Of a stretch of DNA of 64,000 nt, positions 1 to 10,016 are shown piece after piece. Source of the stretch: Bacteroidota bacterium (GTDB lineage: Bacteria; Bacteroidota; Bacteroidia; Bacteroidales; Lentimicrobiaceae); assembly GCA_009773455.1 (NCBI GenBank), contig WSXU01000017.1:22087-86086 (forward strand). Direction: 5' to 3'. The notes beneath the pieces were generated by a model. The model saw nothing but the letters and a program-made list of their open reading frames with translations. It was not told the DNA's origin and searched no databases. Position 1 is the stretch's first letter, and each line of letters starts with the position of its first letter. The position numbers and the translations under genes were made by a program.

Positions 1-1785
1 AACAATGCCATCACCATCATCATCGGAGTGCCCAGGTTGTATGCCGCCATCCGTAAAGGCATAATGGATAAGATCAAAAAGAGCGGGATTGCAAGACTGC
101 TGTTTTACATCGCAGGAAAAGTAAATTCTCCCGGTTTCTCAAAACGTATATTTGGAACTGTTCACAATAAACTTGGTGGTTCTGTTGAGTTTCTTGTTTC
201 GGGCGGTGCGGCTCTTGATTCAGAGGTAGGTAGGGATCTCCAGACGCTTGGTTTTGAGGTGCTTGAAGGTTATGGAATGACCGAAGCCGCTCCAATGATA
301 ACCTTTACCCAACCCCGCAGGGTAAGAATCGGCTCGCCGGGTGAAGTGATGCGTGAAACTGCCGTTCAGATCGAAGATGGCGAAATCATCGCTTCGGGAC
401 CCAATATTATGAAAGGATATTACAACCGGCCTGAAGAAACAGCAGAAGTGCTTAAAAATGGCTGGCTGTATACCGGAGACCTCGGCTATATAGACAAAGA
501 AGGCTTCCTGTATATCACAGGCCGTAAAAAAGAGATCATTGTCCTTTCAAACGGCAAGAATGTTAATCCAGTTGAGATAGAGTCAGCATTGCTTGAATCT
601 CCGCTCGTGAAAGATTGTGGTGTATTTCTCAAGGACAATCAGCTCCAGGTTGTTATTGTTCCTGAAATTGCTGAAGCTGACTCACCCGGCGACAGGGATA
701 TTGAGGACATTTTCAGGCATGATCTGATAGAGCCTTTCAACAACAGTGTTTCTGCATACAAAAAACTGATGAGGTTCTATCTCTCTTCTGAAGAACTTCC
801 AAGAACAAGACTTGGTAAGCTTCAGCGGTTTAAACTATCAGATCTTGCTGTTGAAAAGGATGAAGAGCGCGAAGACACTGAAGAAATTGAAATACCTGAA
901 TTCAAAATCATCGCGGCTTATCTCCGGGAAGAAAAGGGGCGGAAGGTAATGCCCTACCATCACCTGGAGATGGACCTTGGCATGGACTCCCTTGATAAAG
1001 TTGGCTTCCAGGCATGGCTGCAGCAGAATTTCGGGGTCAACATTGAACCTTCAGAAATGACTGGTTTCGGTGATGTCAGAAAGCTGAGCGAATATGTGAG
1101 CGTCAACAAAACGCATATGGATGAAGGAAAACTCAACTGGACCGACATTCTGCGCGAAAAAGTCAACCTGAAACTTCCCGATACCTGGTTTACAGGAAGG
1201 TGGATGGTATATTTATCCCGTGGCTTCTTCCACCTCTATTTCAGGTTCAGGGCCAGGGGCGTTGACAACATTCCTGAAGGACCTTTTATTCTGGCGCCAA
1301 ACCATCAGAGTGTTTTTGACGGTCTTTTTGTTGCAGCTTACCTGCGCAGCCATCAGATCCGTAAAACCTATGTCTATGCGAAGGAAAAACATATAAAGCA
1401 GCGCTGGCTTAAGTTCCTGGCCAACCGTAACAACATCATCATTGTAGATCTTAACCGCGACCTCAAGGCATCTATACAGAAAATGGCCGAAGTGCTGAAG
1501 CAGAACCGTAACCTGATCATCTTCCCTGAAGGAACCCGTACTTTGAACGGAAAACTGGGACAGTTTAAAAAAACTTTTGCCATACTCAGCCGTGAACTTA
1601 ACATACCGATTGTTCCCGTATCAATCGATGGTGCATTCAAGGCCCTGCCAAAGGGAAGCCATTTCCCCCGCCCATGGACAAAGATCAGGATTGAATTCCT
1701 GAAACCGGTATACCCAGGCGATCATTCCTACGACACCATTTCACACCAGGTAAAAGACAGCATCCAGGGCAACCTTGATAAATAG
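1..1785 (+). CDS. AMP-dependent acyl ligase / acyl carrier protein / PlsC acyltransferase fusion, 5' end outside window
   Basis: The open frame runs in from base 1, so the N-terminal half of the ligase is missing; the GTG at 28 is internal. Visible order: the C-terminal half of an AMP-binding (ANL) ligase with the GYGMTEAAP motif and the YTGDLG...GRKKE hinge; an acyl-carrier domain with a GMDSL phosphopantetheine site (Ser codon at 988-990); and a PlsC-type glycerolipid acyltransferase with NHQSVFD (an NHx4D motif) and FPEGTRT. Inferred role: activate a fatty acid, hold it on the fused carrier, and pass it to a lysophospholipid, comparable to Aas but with a built-in ACP. The ligase and acyltransferase are probably at the inner face of the cytoplasmic membrane. 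The gene ends just before a strong bidirectional terminator. The exact acyl acceptor is unknown. Confidence 0.9.
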   Translation, partial: NNAITIIIGVPRLYAAIRKGIMDKIKKSGIARLLFYIAGKVNSPGFSKRIFGTVHNKLGGSVEFLVSGGAALDSEVGRDLQTLGFEVLEGYGMTEAAPMITFTQPRRVRIGSPGEVMRETAVQIEDGEIIASGPNIMKGYYNRPEETAEVLKNGWLYTGDLGYIDKEGFLYITGRKKEIIVLSNGKNVNPVEIESALLESPLVKDCGVFLKDNQLQVVIVPEIAEADSPGDRDIEDIFRHDLIEPFNNSVSAYKKLMRFYLSSEELPRTRLGKLQRFKLSDLAVEKDEEREDTEEIEIPEFKIIAAYLREEKGRKVMPYHHLEMDLGMDSLDKVGFQAWLQQNFGVNIEPSEMTGFGDVRKLSEYVSVNKTHMDEGKLNWTDILREKVNLKLPDTWFTGRWMVYLSRGFFHLYFRFRARGVDNIPEGPFILAPNHQSVFDGLFVAAYLRSHQIRKTYVYAKEKHIKQRWLKFLANRNNIIIVDLNRDLKASIQKMAEVLKQNRNLIIFPEGTRTLNGKLGQFKKTFAILSRELNIPIVPVSIDGAFKALPKGSHFPRPWTKIRIEFLKPVYPGDHSYDTISHQVKDSIQGNLDK

Positions 1786-1802
1786 TTTTCAAACTGTAAC
1801 AT

Positions 1803-1843
1803 AAAAAGAGAAGGCCGGCATTGATAGCCGGCCTTCTCTTTTT
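1803..1843. terminator. Bidirectional rho-independent terminator
   Basis: A perfect 17-bp inverted repeat (arms 1803-1819 and 1827-1843, 7-base loop) has an A-run on its left and a T-run on its right. It sits between two convergent genes, the acyltransferase fusion and the T9SS protein, so it can serve both strands. Confidence 0.93.
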
Positions 1844-1856
1844 TATTGATCTGTAA

Positions 1857-4814
1857 TTACCTGGATAAAACTACTTTGAATTGTTTCATTTCATCACGGC
1901 CAATGATCCTGATCATATAAAGTCCTGAAGGCTGATCATCAAGATTGATCGAATACTGATTGTCAGCTTTCTCCGGAATTGAGATTTTCCTGATTTCCTT
2001 TCCGGCAGCATTGTAAACCTTAATCTGCTGAACATTTTCAAAACCATTCAGCGATTCTACAAATACAACAGAGGATGCAGGATTCGGGTAGACCTGTATG
2101 TTTTCGGCTTCGGTTACAAGACCTTCAGCTTCCTTGGCATTCCGTTTGTACCTCAGTTTGGTGCTGGTGGTATTGGTACCGCAGCCATAAACAGTGGTCA
2201 CCAGTTTAACCTGTCCCGTAAAGGTAGCAGTCCAGGTTATTTTGGCATCATCCCCACAGGCATCGTCCGAGTAAGCAAGGTAAGCATTCGTCGTCTTATT
2301 GCGCAACGTCATTTCTGAATCATAGGATGCCGAGGCCCCATCTGCCGAGCAATAAGAGAATACGTAAGTAACCCCTGAGGTAACATTGAAAGCAGTATAC
2401 TCACCGGCATAGATTGAATTCTGCGTTTTCCATGAAGTGGTCGGGGTTAATGTGGTGCTGGGATACTGAACGGTACTGTTGCATCCCTGGGTTGCAGATG
2501 TTACACTGATTGCAATGTATCCTGTATTGTTGCTTTCGTTGCTCTCAGCTACCTGTGCATCGGCATCGGCAAAGAAAACAATATACCAGGTACCGGATGC
2601 TGTTGCCGACGGAATCGTCAGGATTTCACTAACAGCAGAAGTAGCTCCCGTTGCCAGAGAAACGACGGCATCGGTGGCCAGATAGGTATCGCCTGTGCTG
2701 TATACATTATCAGAGGAAAGATAATACTTCAGTGAAGAGGCAGCTGCTGTTGCTGTTCCCTGATTGTTTACCGTGCAGGAGGCGGTGGTGGTAGCTCCTG
2801 CTGTAACTGCGGTTGGTGAAGCAGCCGGAAACTGGACGATCAGGTCAGGGCTTCCGGTTGAGGAGGTCACAGAAATCTGGAAGTTCCCCACATTATTGTT
2901 CTCGTTCGATTCGGTTACCTGTGCGTCGGCATCGGCGAAAAACAAAATATAATAAGTCCCTGCGGCTGTACCGGAAGGAATGGTCAGAACTTCACTAACC
3001 GCGGCTGATGCGGCAGCGTTAAGCGCAGCAACGGCATCGGTTGCCAGCAATACATCACCAGCGCTGTAGGCATTGTCGGTTGATAAATAATACTTAAGAT
3101 TCGATGCAACTGCAGCAGCACCTCCCTGGTTGTATACAGTACAGGATGCGGTAGTTGTAGCACCGGCCAGCACCGATACAGGAGTGGCAGCAGGGCTCTG
3201 CGTCACAAGATCAGGTGTTGCGGGGGCACTTCCGACCTGGAATGAAGCGATCCTGGTTTTTCGTGCGCTTGAAGTTCCGATATACTCGGTTGTAAACCAG
3301 AAAGTCCTGTCGTCGGAAGGATCCACACATAAACCGGCATAATCTCCCCAGCGGTTATAAGCTGTCTGGGAATAAGCTCCTGTTGTAATGGTCTGTTCCG
3401 TAAGATCAAGGGTTCCAGCTCCGGTGTTATAGGCAGTTGATGTCTGACCGGTATAACGGATACCCGGATACAGGGTTGTGCTCGAAATTGAGTATCCCAG
3501 CCCGATTTCATTCTGACCATTCAGCCGGATGCTTCCCATCCAGCGGGAATGCGCATCAGGAGCATAGGTCCCCGATTGCCTGAGCGACCAGGTGCCGGTG
3601 GTCCTGCGGAGTTCATACCAGCGGATACCGGCATGATCGGTATTGTCAACATCTACTGTATGACAGCAGACAAGGGTCTGGTAAGTTCCGAAATTCCTGT
3701 ATTGCGGCGCATTCATAATCACCTGGGGAATGGCATCAAGTTCACGGGTGGTTCCCTGTTGTTTGATGTTGTCCCAGTTTGCACCGAAATTGCTGTCGAA
3801 AGCAGGAACAGTCAATTGCTGAGCCCTGGTAAAAGTTGAAGAGGCTGGTGTTGTCCAGTTAACTGCAAGTTCATAAATCCATAGTTGATCACTTCCGCCG
3901 GCGATGGCGTCATCGTTGATGGTGATAAACAGACCCGGGCTTCCGGCCGGGGCAAAAGCACCATCATTATCAACAGGAGGTACGCACATAAAACCGTCAA
4001 TGGTTGTTGGTCTCCAGGCATTGTCAAAACCAACCATCTGGGCAGTCTGGCCCAACAACATCTTCTGGCGTTCAAAAACATAGATATCCTTCTTGGCTGC
4101 ACCACTGTTGTTGGTTCCCATATAGTAACCATCCTGCCAAATACCGATTTTCTCATAATCCGGCATATCATCCACATCAAAGGAATACCTGTGCCAGGCT
4201 CCGGTTGGATCATTGGTTTGCGATACCGCAAACAGCATATAGTCGTTTGCCCCACAGATGGAGAATTCAACCACCAGCCAGCGGTCAGCCTGTTCATCAT
4301 ACAAAACAATCGGGTCACCATCGTTGCATGTTGCACCGGTAACGCTGCCAAAAAGCAGATTCAGATTGGTCGGCCCGGCCAGCAAAGTACCTGTTTTAGA
4401 ATAGATGGCATACACAGAATTAATCGTCTGCATATAATGATTGGGACCTGCAGTACCATTGGCATCAGGTGGGTAATAAGGTGAGGTTTGCCCGTCGAAC
4501 GATACAATCGGCGCTTTTGGTGCCGGGGAAGTACCCATTTTCTGCTGCCATGCAGGGTCATCCCCTTTGGGGAGAGCTGTTTCAGCATAAGGATAAGAAC
4601 GTTCTCTCATATCCTCATTGCGGGGTTTCATGGCATCGATCTCCATTTTTTCATACTCATCGGCTGTAAGGGCCGGAAGATCGCGCAATGGCAATGACAA
4701 GCCATGATAAACGCCAACGCCTGTAATACTGGGTGATATGGGCTTATCCTGGGCATTTAAACCCAACGAAGCCATCAATAAGCATAGCAATCCTAAAAAG
4801 TAATTTTTTTTCAT
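1857..4814 (-). CDS. T9SS-secreted protein with two CARDB domains
   Basis: 985 residues. A Sec signal peptide (about residues 1-21, ending LNAQ) is followed by a long beta-rich extracellular region. Two tandem CARDB-type (cell-adhesion-related) domains of about 115 residues follow at roughly 533-648 and 651-771, each opening with PDL and containing TTTASCTV. A globular domain with several Cys comes next. The protein ends in a type A T9SS sorting domain, with YPNPASS and SGLYMIRI near the C-terminus and a basic last residue. The two CARDB domains are also near-repeats in DNA, which suggests a recent duplication. It is presumably exported through Sec and T9SS and displayed on the cell surface. 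The enzymatic role, if any, of the first 500 residues is not recognised. The start is the ATG before KKNYF, with an A-rich leader and no strong Shine-Dalgarno. Confidence 0.88.
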   Translation of the reverse strand: MKKNYFLGLLCLLMASLGLNAQDKPISPSITGVGVYHGLSLPLRDLPALTADEYEKMEIDAMKPRNEDMRERSYPYAETALPKGDDPAWQQKMGTSPAPKAPIVSFDGQTSPYYPPDANGTAGPNHYMQTINSVYAIYSKTGTLLAGPTNLNLLFGSVTGATCNDGDPIVLYDEQADRWLVVEFSICGANDYMLFAVSQTNDPTGAWHRYSFDVDDMPDYEKIGIWQDGYYMGTNNSGAAKKDIYVFERQKMLLGQTAQMVGFDNAWRPTTIDGFMCVPPVDNDGAFAPAGSPGLFITINDDAIAGGSDQLWIYELAVNWTTPASSTFTRAQQLTVPAFDSNFGANWDNIKQQGTTRELDAIPQVIMNAPQYRNFGTYQTLVCCHTVDVDNTDHAGIRWYELRRTTGTWSLRQSGTYAPDAHSRWMGSIRLNGQNEIGLGYSISSTTLYPGIRYTGQTSTAYNTGAGTLDLTEQTITTGAYSQTAYNRWGDYAGLCVDPSDDRTFWFTTEYIGTSSARKTRIASFQVGSAPATPDLVTQSPAATPVSVLAGATTTASCTVYNQGGAAAVASNLKYYLSTDNAYSAGDVLLATDAVAALNAAASAAVSEVLTIPSGTAAGTYYILFFADADAQVTESNENNNVGNFQISVTSSTGSPDLIVQFPAASPTAVTAGATTTASCTVNNQGTATAAASSLKYYLSSDNVYSTGDTYLATDAVVSLATGATSAVSEILTIPSATASGTWYIVFFADADAQVAESNESNNTGYIAISVTSATQGCNSTVQYPSTTLTPTTSWKTQNSIYAGEYTAFNVTSGVTYVFSYCSADGASASYDSEMTLRNKTTNAYLAYSDDACGDDAKITWTATFTGQVKLVTTVYGCGTNTTSTKLRYKRNAKEAEGLVTEAENIQVYPNPASSVVFVESLNGFENVQQIKVYNAAGKEIRKISIPEKADNQYSINLDDQPSGLYMIRIIGRDEMKQFKVVLSR

Positions 4815-5082
4815 ACGGTTGGTTTTTGGTGAATAACAGTTGCTGAAAACATGTAGTTCTCTGAATATAAAATTAACGAAAAAATGCCGGAAGCTGACAA
4901 CTATTTAATACGGAAAATTGAAAAAGGTCATAATTGCCCCGGATAATAACTATATATAACTGATTTCCTTATATTTATAAATTGCCGCATTTTTAGCGGG
5001 ATTTGTTAACAGTTTCTTCATCACCCGGATTATTATTGAATTCCAAAGGTTGATTTAACCGACTGCCTCTTTACCGAATTTG

Positions 5083-5090
5083 TAACTTTG
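5083..5090 (+). promoter_or_regulatory. Bacteroidota -7 box for ilvA
   Basis: TAACTTTG matches the Bacteroidota sigma-ABfr -7 consensus TANNTTTG and lies 19 bases before the ilvA ATG. I do not see a clear TTTG -33 element at the ideal distance. Confidence 0.5.
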
Positions 5091-5109
5091 TATACTAAAA
5101 ATAAACTGT

Positions 5110-6345
5110 ATGTCTGCGCCTGCCAACAATCAACCACTCCCTGTTTTCTCTGACATCATCAATGCCCAGTCGGTACTGAAAAATATCGTAAAAAAGACCC
5201 CGCTCGAAAGGAGTAAATCGTTTTCGGCCATGTCGGGAGCCAGTGTTTATCTGAAACTGGAAAACCTGCAAACCACAGGTTCATTCAAAGTCCGTGGAGC
5301 CTACTATAAAATAAGCAACCTGACGGCTGAAGAAACCAGCCATGGCGTGCTGTGTGCTTCCGCAGGCAATCATGCCCAGGGTGTTGCATATGCCGCATCA
5401 AAACTGGGTGTGAAGAGCACGGTATTTATGCCGGTTTTCGCACCACCGCTCAAAGTTATTGCCACCAGGGCCTATGGTGCCGAGGTTATACTTACCGGTG
5501 AAACCTTCGACGATGCCTTTGCAGCTGCTGTTGAATTCGGTGAAAAAACCGGGGCTACCTTTGTGCACCCGTTCAACGATCCTTTTATTATAGCCGGCCA
5601 GGGCACAGTCGGGCTGGAAATTTTTGAGCAATTAAGGGATGTGGATGATGTCCTGGTCCCCATTGGGGGTGGAGGATTGATTGCAGGTATTGCCATTGCC
5701 ATGAAGCAACTCAATCCGAAAATACGTATCATCGGGGTTGAAGCCGATGGCGCGCAGTCCATGAAGGTTTCCATTGAAAAAGGTGAACCTTGCATACTGA
5801 ATTCGGTTCATACCATAGCCGACGGCATAGCAGTTAAATCGCCCGGTAATCTGACTTTCGAGGTAACACATGATTTGGTGGATGAACTCCTTGTTGTGAA
5901 TGACGCTGAAATGGCCAGAACAGCCTATCTGCTCCTTCAAAGGGCCAAAATTCTGGCCGAACCCGCCGGTGTATCTGCCATGGCAGCCGTACTTTACAAT
6001 AAAACCGACATCATTGGAAGGAAAGTGGTTCCCGTGATCAGCGGCGGGAACATCAACATGAGTATCCTGGAACAAATCCTTGAAAAAGGGGTGATGGACG
6101 AAGGATACCGGGCACGGATCGCAGTGCTTATCCCCGATCAGGCAGGAATGCTGAAATCAGTTATTTCAATCCTCGAAAAAGTCAAGGCCAACATACACGA
6201 CATTTACCATGAACGCTCCATTACCAGCGTTCCGATCGGTTATGTTCAGGCCACCATTACTTTCAATCTTCAGGATACCACACAGTTGCCAACAATTCTG
6301 GCAGAACTCGATAAAAAAGGATTGCACTACCAGGTGCTGAAATAA
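5110..6345 (+). CDS. ilvA: Threonine ammonia-lyase with C-terminal ACT domain
   Basis: 411 residues, the usual length of the single-ACT form. The PLP-dependent fold II lyase converts L-threonine to 2-oxobutanoate, the first step of isoleucine synthesis or of threonine catabolism. The PLP lysine lies in TGSFKVRGA (Lys60). The phosphate-binding glycine loop IGGGGLIAG is near residues 186-192, and the SxGNxxQG-type asparagine loop (ASAGNHAQG) is present. Residues about 330-411 form one ACT regulatory domain, fewer than the two in classical E. coli IlvA, so feedback control may differ. It is cytoplasmic and stands alone, with its own promoter and no isoleucine/valine genes beside it. This makes a purely biosynthetic role plausible but unproved. 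Confidence 0.95.
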   Translation: MSAPANNQPLPVFSDIINAQSVLKNIVKKTPLERSKSFSAMSGASVYLKLENLQTTGSFKVRGAYYKISNLTAEETSHGVLCASAGNHAQGVAYAASKLGVKSTVFMPVFAPPLKVIATRAYGAEVILTGETFDDAFAAAVEFGEKTGATFVHPFNDPFIIAGQGTVGLEIFEQLRDVDDVLVPIGGGGLIAGIAIAMKQLNPKIRIIGVEADGAQSMKVSIEKGEPCILNSVHTIADGIAVKSPGNLTFEVTHDLVDELLVVNDAEMARTAYLLLQRAKILAEPAGVSAMAAVLYNKTDIIGRKVVPVISGGNINMSILEQILEKGVMDEGYRARIAVLIPDQAGMLKSVISILEKVKANIHDIYHERSITSVPIGYVQATITFNLQDTTQLPTILAELDKKGLHYQVLK

Positions 6346-6646
6346 AATTCGGACAGAGAATTCAAGCAATACTTTTAGTGTTTTAGGAAATGTTTTATCT
6401 TTCGCTTTTAAAATCCGGCGCAGATTTCAGTTAAAAGGAAGTTGATTTTATAGGTTCCGGTTTAAACGGCTTTTTTAAAAGATTCAGTCTAATTTGTCCG
6501 GTGAATATACTCTGATCGAAACCCGGAGAAAATATAACCGCGTCCAGCCAGTATTCCGGCCAATACACAACGCCAGGAATTATCAGAATACTTAATTTAC
6601 TGATAATTAACATAATATTGTATAGAACCTGTTTAAATTTATACAC
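6346..6646. other. AT-rich intergenic gap
   Basis: About 300 bases between ilvA and the TPM pair. Weak reading frames lack family signatures or plausible starts. I see no tRNA, no strong terminator and no repeat. Confidence 0.5.
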
Positions 6647-7297
6647 ATGAAGCATTTGTTATCCGAAAATGACCGGAATTTTCTGGAAGGTCGTGTTGCC
6701 GAAGTCGAAAAACAAACCGGAACACAAATTGTACTTGCCACAACAAAACGAAGTGACAGTTATAATGAAATTCCCTGGAAGGCTTTCTCGTTGGGCGTTT
6801 CTGTCAGCGGCCTTATAGTTGTTCTCACAGGTCTGTTCTTTCCGGTCTGGGCAACCAACACTACCATCCTCCTGACTGTGGCATGGATACTTGCTCCGGG
6901 CATTTTACTTGCATTTATGACAACTGTATTCAGTTGTGTTGCCCGGTTATTCCTGACTAAACACAGAAGGGAAACAGAAACACTTCAATATGCCCAGTCC
7001 TTGTTCCTTTCAAAGGAGCTCTTTGGTACCAAAGAAAGGAAAGCTATTTTATTGTTAATCAGTGGATTCGAAAGACAGGTAGTCATTCTTCCCGATACAG
7101 GTATACGGAAAATGTCCGGCCCTGAAGCCATGGATAAATTAATGGCAGAAATGATAGTACAGTTGAAAAACAGGAGCGTCAGGAAGGCATTTGAAGCAGG
7201 GCTGAATGAATTGCAGATTTCTCTTTCCCTCAAAGGTGCAAATGAATCTGCCGCAAATGAGTTAACCAATAAAATCATCTCGGAGGATAGCAAATGA
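6647..7297 (+). CDS. TPM-domain-like membrane protein
   Basis: 216 residues. Two hydrophobic stretches (about 47-68 and 73-101) interrupt a TPM-like domain: the N-terminal part contains LEGRVAEVEKQTGTQIVLATT, and the part after the membrane segments contains ERQVVILPDTGIRK. TPM domains occur in thylakoid acid phosphatase TLP18.3 and in bacterial YgcG-like envelope proteins; their biochemical role in bacteria is unclear. The stop overlaps the next start by ATGA, so translation of the two TPM proteins is probably coupled and they may form a complex at the cytoplasmic membrane. A LemA gene, often found beside such pairs, is not present here. Confidence 0.75.
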   Translation: MKHLLSENDRNFLEGRVAEVEKQTGTQIVLATTKRSDSYNEIPWKAFSLGVSVSGLIVVLTGLFFPVWATNTTILLTVAWILAPGILLAFMTTVFSCVARLFLTKHRRETETLQYAQSLFLSKELFGTKERKAILLLISGFERQVVILPDTGIRKMSGPEAMDKLMAEMIVQLKNRSVRKAFEAGLNELQISLSLKGANESAANELTNKIISEDSK

Positions 7298-8262
7298 AGT
7301 TAAAACTCAGATCAGTCCTTTTTATAGCATTCATCTGTTTGCCAGGCCTTGCCAATGCCGTAAATGTACCTTTCCTGTCGGGAAGGGTTAACGATGAAGC
7401 ACAGATACTTTCGGAAAACACTGTAAAATTACTGGGTGAAAAGCTGAAACTATATGAAGACAGCACAACCAACCAGGTTGTTGTACTTACGGTTCACTCA
7501 TTGGATGGTGATAATATCGAAGATTATGCCAACACGGTTTTCAATTCCTGGAAACTGGGGAAAGCAGATCAGGACAATGGTGTACTGATTGTTATTGTTC
7601 CAGATGAAAGAAAAATGAGGATCGAAGTTGGTTATGGCCTTGAGCCCGTATTGACCGATCTTATAGCAAGTCGCATCATTCGGAATATTATGACCCCAAG
7701 GTTTAAAGAAAACGATTACGATACCGGATTGATTGATGGTGTTAATACAATTATTGAAGTACTGCAGGGTGGTGATCCTGGTATGATCAACGACACTTCT
7801 GAGCCTTCAGAGACATCTGAAAGTTCAGGTCTTTCGGATCTTGACAATAGCGACATGCCTTTAACCACGCGCTTCCTTTTTGGTGCTTTCATTTTCGGGA
7901 TTTTGGGTCTGTTTACCATAGTGGGATTAATCAGCCCCGGAGCCGGGTGGTTTATGTATTTCTTTCTGATCCCGTTCTGGGCAATGTTTCCTATAGCTGT
8001 TCTTGGTGTAAGTGGAACCGTGATTCTCCTGGTCGTTTACATGATCGGATACCCGATCGTGAAACTGTTTCTGAAAAGAACAGAATGGTATAAGAAAGCT
8101 CAGCATGAGTTGAAAACGAAAGGAAAAACCTCCATCGGAGGATTTTCATTATCCTCAGGGAGTTCCGGTAGTTCATGGAGTTCCGGTGGAAGCAGTTCGG
8201 GAAGCAGTTTTTCTGGTGGCGGAGGCTCCTCCGGTGGCGGAGGCTCTTCAGGAAGCTGGTAA
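7294..8262 (+). CDS. YgcG-type TPM-domain protein with Gly/Ser-rich tail
   Basis: 322 residues. A signal peptide (about 1-22, cleaved near ANA) is followed by a TPM domain (about 28-155) containing VPFLSGRVNDEAQ and the IEVGYGLEPVLTD motif typical of the family. Next are an acidic/Ser-rich linker, two transmembrane segments (about 188-250), and a C-terminal tail of roughly 45 residues made almost only of Ser and Gly. This is the canonical layout of the TPM/YgcG family, with the TPM domain outside the cytoplasmic membrane. Its start overlaps the upstream gene by four bases (ATGA), so it is an operon partner. No catalytic assignment is justified. Confidence 0.85.
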   Translation: MKLKLRSVLFIAFICLPGLANAVNVPFLSGRVNDEAQILSENTVKLLGEKLKLYEDSTTNQVVVLTVHSLDGDNIEDYANTVFNSWKLGKADQDNGVLIVIVPDERKMRIEVGYGLEPVLTDLIASRIIRNIMTPRFKENDYDTGLIDGVNTIIEVLQGGDPGMINDTSEPSETSESSGLSDLDNSDMPLTTRFLFGAFIFGILGLFTIVGLISPGAGWFMYFFLIPFWAMFPIAVLGVSGTVILLVVYMIGYPIVKLFLKRTEWYKKAQHELKTKGKTSIGGFSLSSGSSGSSWSSGGSSSGSSFSGGGGSSGGGGSSGSW

Positions 8263-8507
8263 AACGGTTATTTCCCTGAACGGAGATCACAATGGCCGGT
8301 AATGAATTAAAGTAACCCTTTCTTTATCTGCCCTTTCAATTCTGAACTGCGGTTGTCATTCAGAAATATCGCTATCTGAATATTACATTCGTTATTAACC
8401 GTATGATTTTCGGAAAGGAATAAAACCTGAGACAGTCAAGGCCGGATGAGAAGTTTCTACTCAGCTATTCCTTACTTTTACACAACCCAATCTATATTTA
8501 TTGTCTT

Positions 8508-9980
8508 ATGGAAATCGCGCTTCTTTCAATCATCGTTCTCCTGACCCTGATGGTTATCGTTTTATTGCTGATTACACGGAACAGGAAGTCTTCCGACCCT
8601 GAGATTAATTCAAAAATTGAATTTTTAACAGGGAATCTCACCCGTCTTGAAAGTAATTTTAAAGAAGATTTCAGGCTTAACCGTGAGGAAAATGCGGTAC
8701 TCAACCGCGATAACAGGGCCGAACTTGGCAATTCACTGAAAGAATTCACCCTCGAACTGCGTGGGAAATTTGATGAGCTGAAAGCCGAACAGAAGGAACT
8801 TGCAGGTAAAACTTTAGAGAGCCTTGAAAAAATTACCCTTAAGGTCGAGGAAAAGCTGAACTACCTTTCGCAACAGGCTGGTGATCAGAACAAGGAAATG
8901 CGTGAATCCATCGAGAAGGTCTTCAGGCAGTTCACCGAAACTTTTGACAAAAATGTGGCTTCTTTTAACGATCTGCAGCGCGAAAAATTCGGACAACTGG
9001 AAGAGAAGCAGGGAAAGATGATGGAAAGCACCGAGAAAAAACTTGAGGAAATGCGCGCCACTGTTGACGAAAAGCTTCAGAAAACCCTGAACGAAAGGCT
9101 GGGCCAATCTTTCGAACTGGTAGGCAAGCAGTTGGAAAGCGTTCAGAAAGGTCTGGGTGAAATGCAAAGCCTGGCCCAGGATGTCGGAGGTCTCAAAAGG
9201 GTACTGAGCAATGTGAAAATGCGCGGAGGATTTGGTGAAGTGCAGCTTGCCATGCTGCTCGAACAGGTGCTGGCCCCGGAACAATATGAAGCCAACGTCA
9301 GGACCAAGAAGAGCAGCAATGATGTGGTAGAGTTTGCCATAAAACTACCGGGTAAGGATGAAATTACCGGCAATGTCTGGTTGCCGGTAGATGCCAAATT
9401 TCCTCGCGATGCCTATGAGCAGCTTCAGAATGCCTATGATTCGGCCGATCTGATCCAGATTGAAGCCGCACAGAAAATCCTTGAGGCCACCATCAAGAAA
9501 ATGGCGAAGGATATCAGCGAAAAATACATTGATCCACCTTACACTACAGACTTTGCCATCATGTTCCTGCCGTTTGAGGGCATCTATGCTGAGGTGGTAC
9601 GCAAAGCCAGCCTGCTCGAAGAGCTGCAGCGCCAGTATAAAGTGGTGGTTACCGGGCCTACTACCCTGGCGGCAATACTGAACAGCCTGCAAATGGGATT
9701 CCGGACGCTCGCGATTCAGAAACGCAGCAGCGAGGTGTGGAAAATTCTTGGGGCAGTCAAGAAAGAGTTTGAGAACTTCGGGGGTATGCTTGAAAAAGCC
9801 CAGAAAAATATCCAGACAGCCAGTAACCAGATTGATGAGGTCATGGGCAAAAGGACCAGGGCCATCCAGCGGAAACTCAAAGGGGTTGAAGTATTGGGTG
9901 AGACCGAGAGCCAGCTGCTGCTTTCTCCCGATTCTGCTGAATTCGATAGTAACGAAGAGGAGAATGAAACAGAATCCTGA
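8508..9980 (+). CDS. rmuC: DNA recombination protein RmuC
   Basis: 490 residues, normal for the family. An N-terminal transmembrane helix (residues 2-22) is followed by a long, charged coiled coil (about 40-230) and the RmuC domain (about 240-430), with the recognisable stretches GGFGEVQL, LPVDAKFP and FLPFEGIYAEV. RmuC is a predicted nuclease-fold protein that limits recombination at inverted repeats; here it would be membrane-anchored with the catalytic part in the cytoplasm. The C-terminus is acidic. It is transcribed alone, between the TPM pair and a convergent yhcH-like gene. Confidence 0.93.
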   Translation: MEIALLSIIVLLTLMVIVLLLITRNRKSSDPEINSKIEFLTGNLTRLESNFKEDFRLNREENAVLNRDNRAELGNSLKEFTLELRGKFDELKAEQKELAGKTLESLEKITLKVEEKLNYLSQQAGDQNKEMRESIEKVFRQFTETFDKNVASFNDLQREKFGQLEEKQGKMMESTEKKLEEMRATVDEKLQKTLNERLGQSFELVGKQLESVQKGLGEMQSLAQDVGGLKRVLSNVKMRGGFGEVQLAMLLEQVLAPEQYEANVRTKKSSNDVVEFAIKLPGKDEITGNVWLPVDAKFPRDAYEQLQNAYDSADLIQIEAAQKILEATIKKMAKDISEKYIDPPYTTDFAIMFLPFEGIYAEVVRKASLLEELQRQYKVVVTGPTTLAAILNSLQMGFRTLAIQKRSSEVWKILGAVKKEFENFGGMLEKAQKNIQTASNQIDEVMGKRTRAIQRKLKGVEVLGETESQLLLSPDSAEFDSNEEENETES

Positions 9981-10016
9981 CGCTTAAAGATATTCGTAAT
10001 CTTTTACCTTCTGTTT

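Noticed and set aside
3203..4484. Long reading frames opposite the CARDB-domain gene
   Set aside because: Shadow frames of a real gene; composition and starts are unlike proteins.
6431..6655. Minus-strand 74-codon frame in the ilvA-TPM gap
   Set aside because: Overlaps the TPM start and reads as low-complexity hydrophobic sequence; no support.
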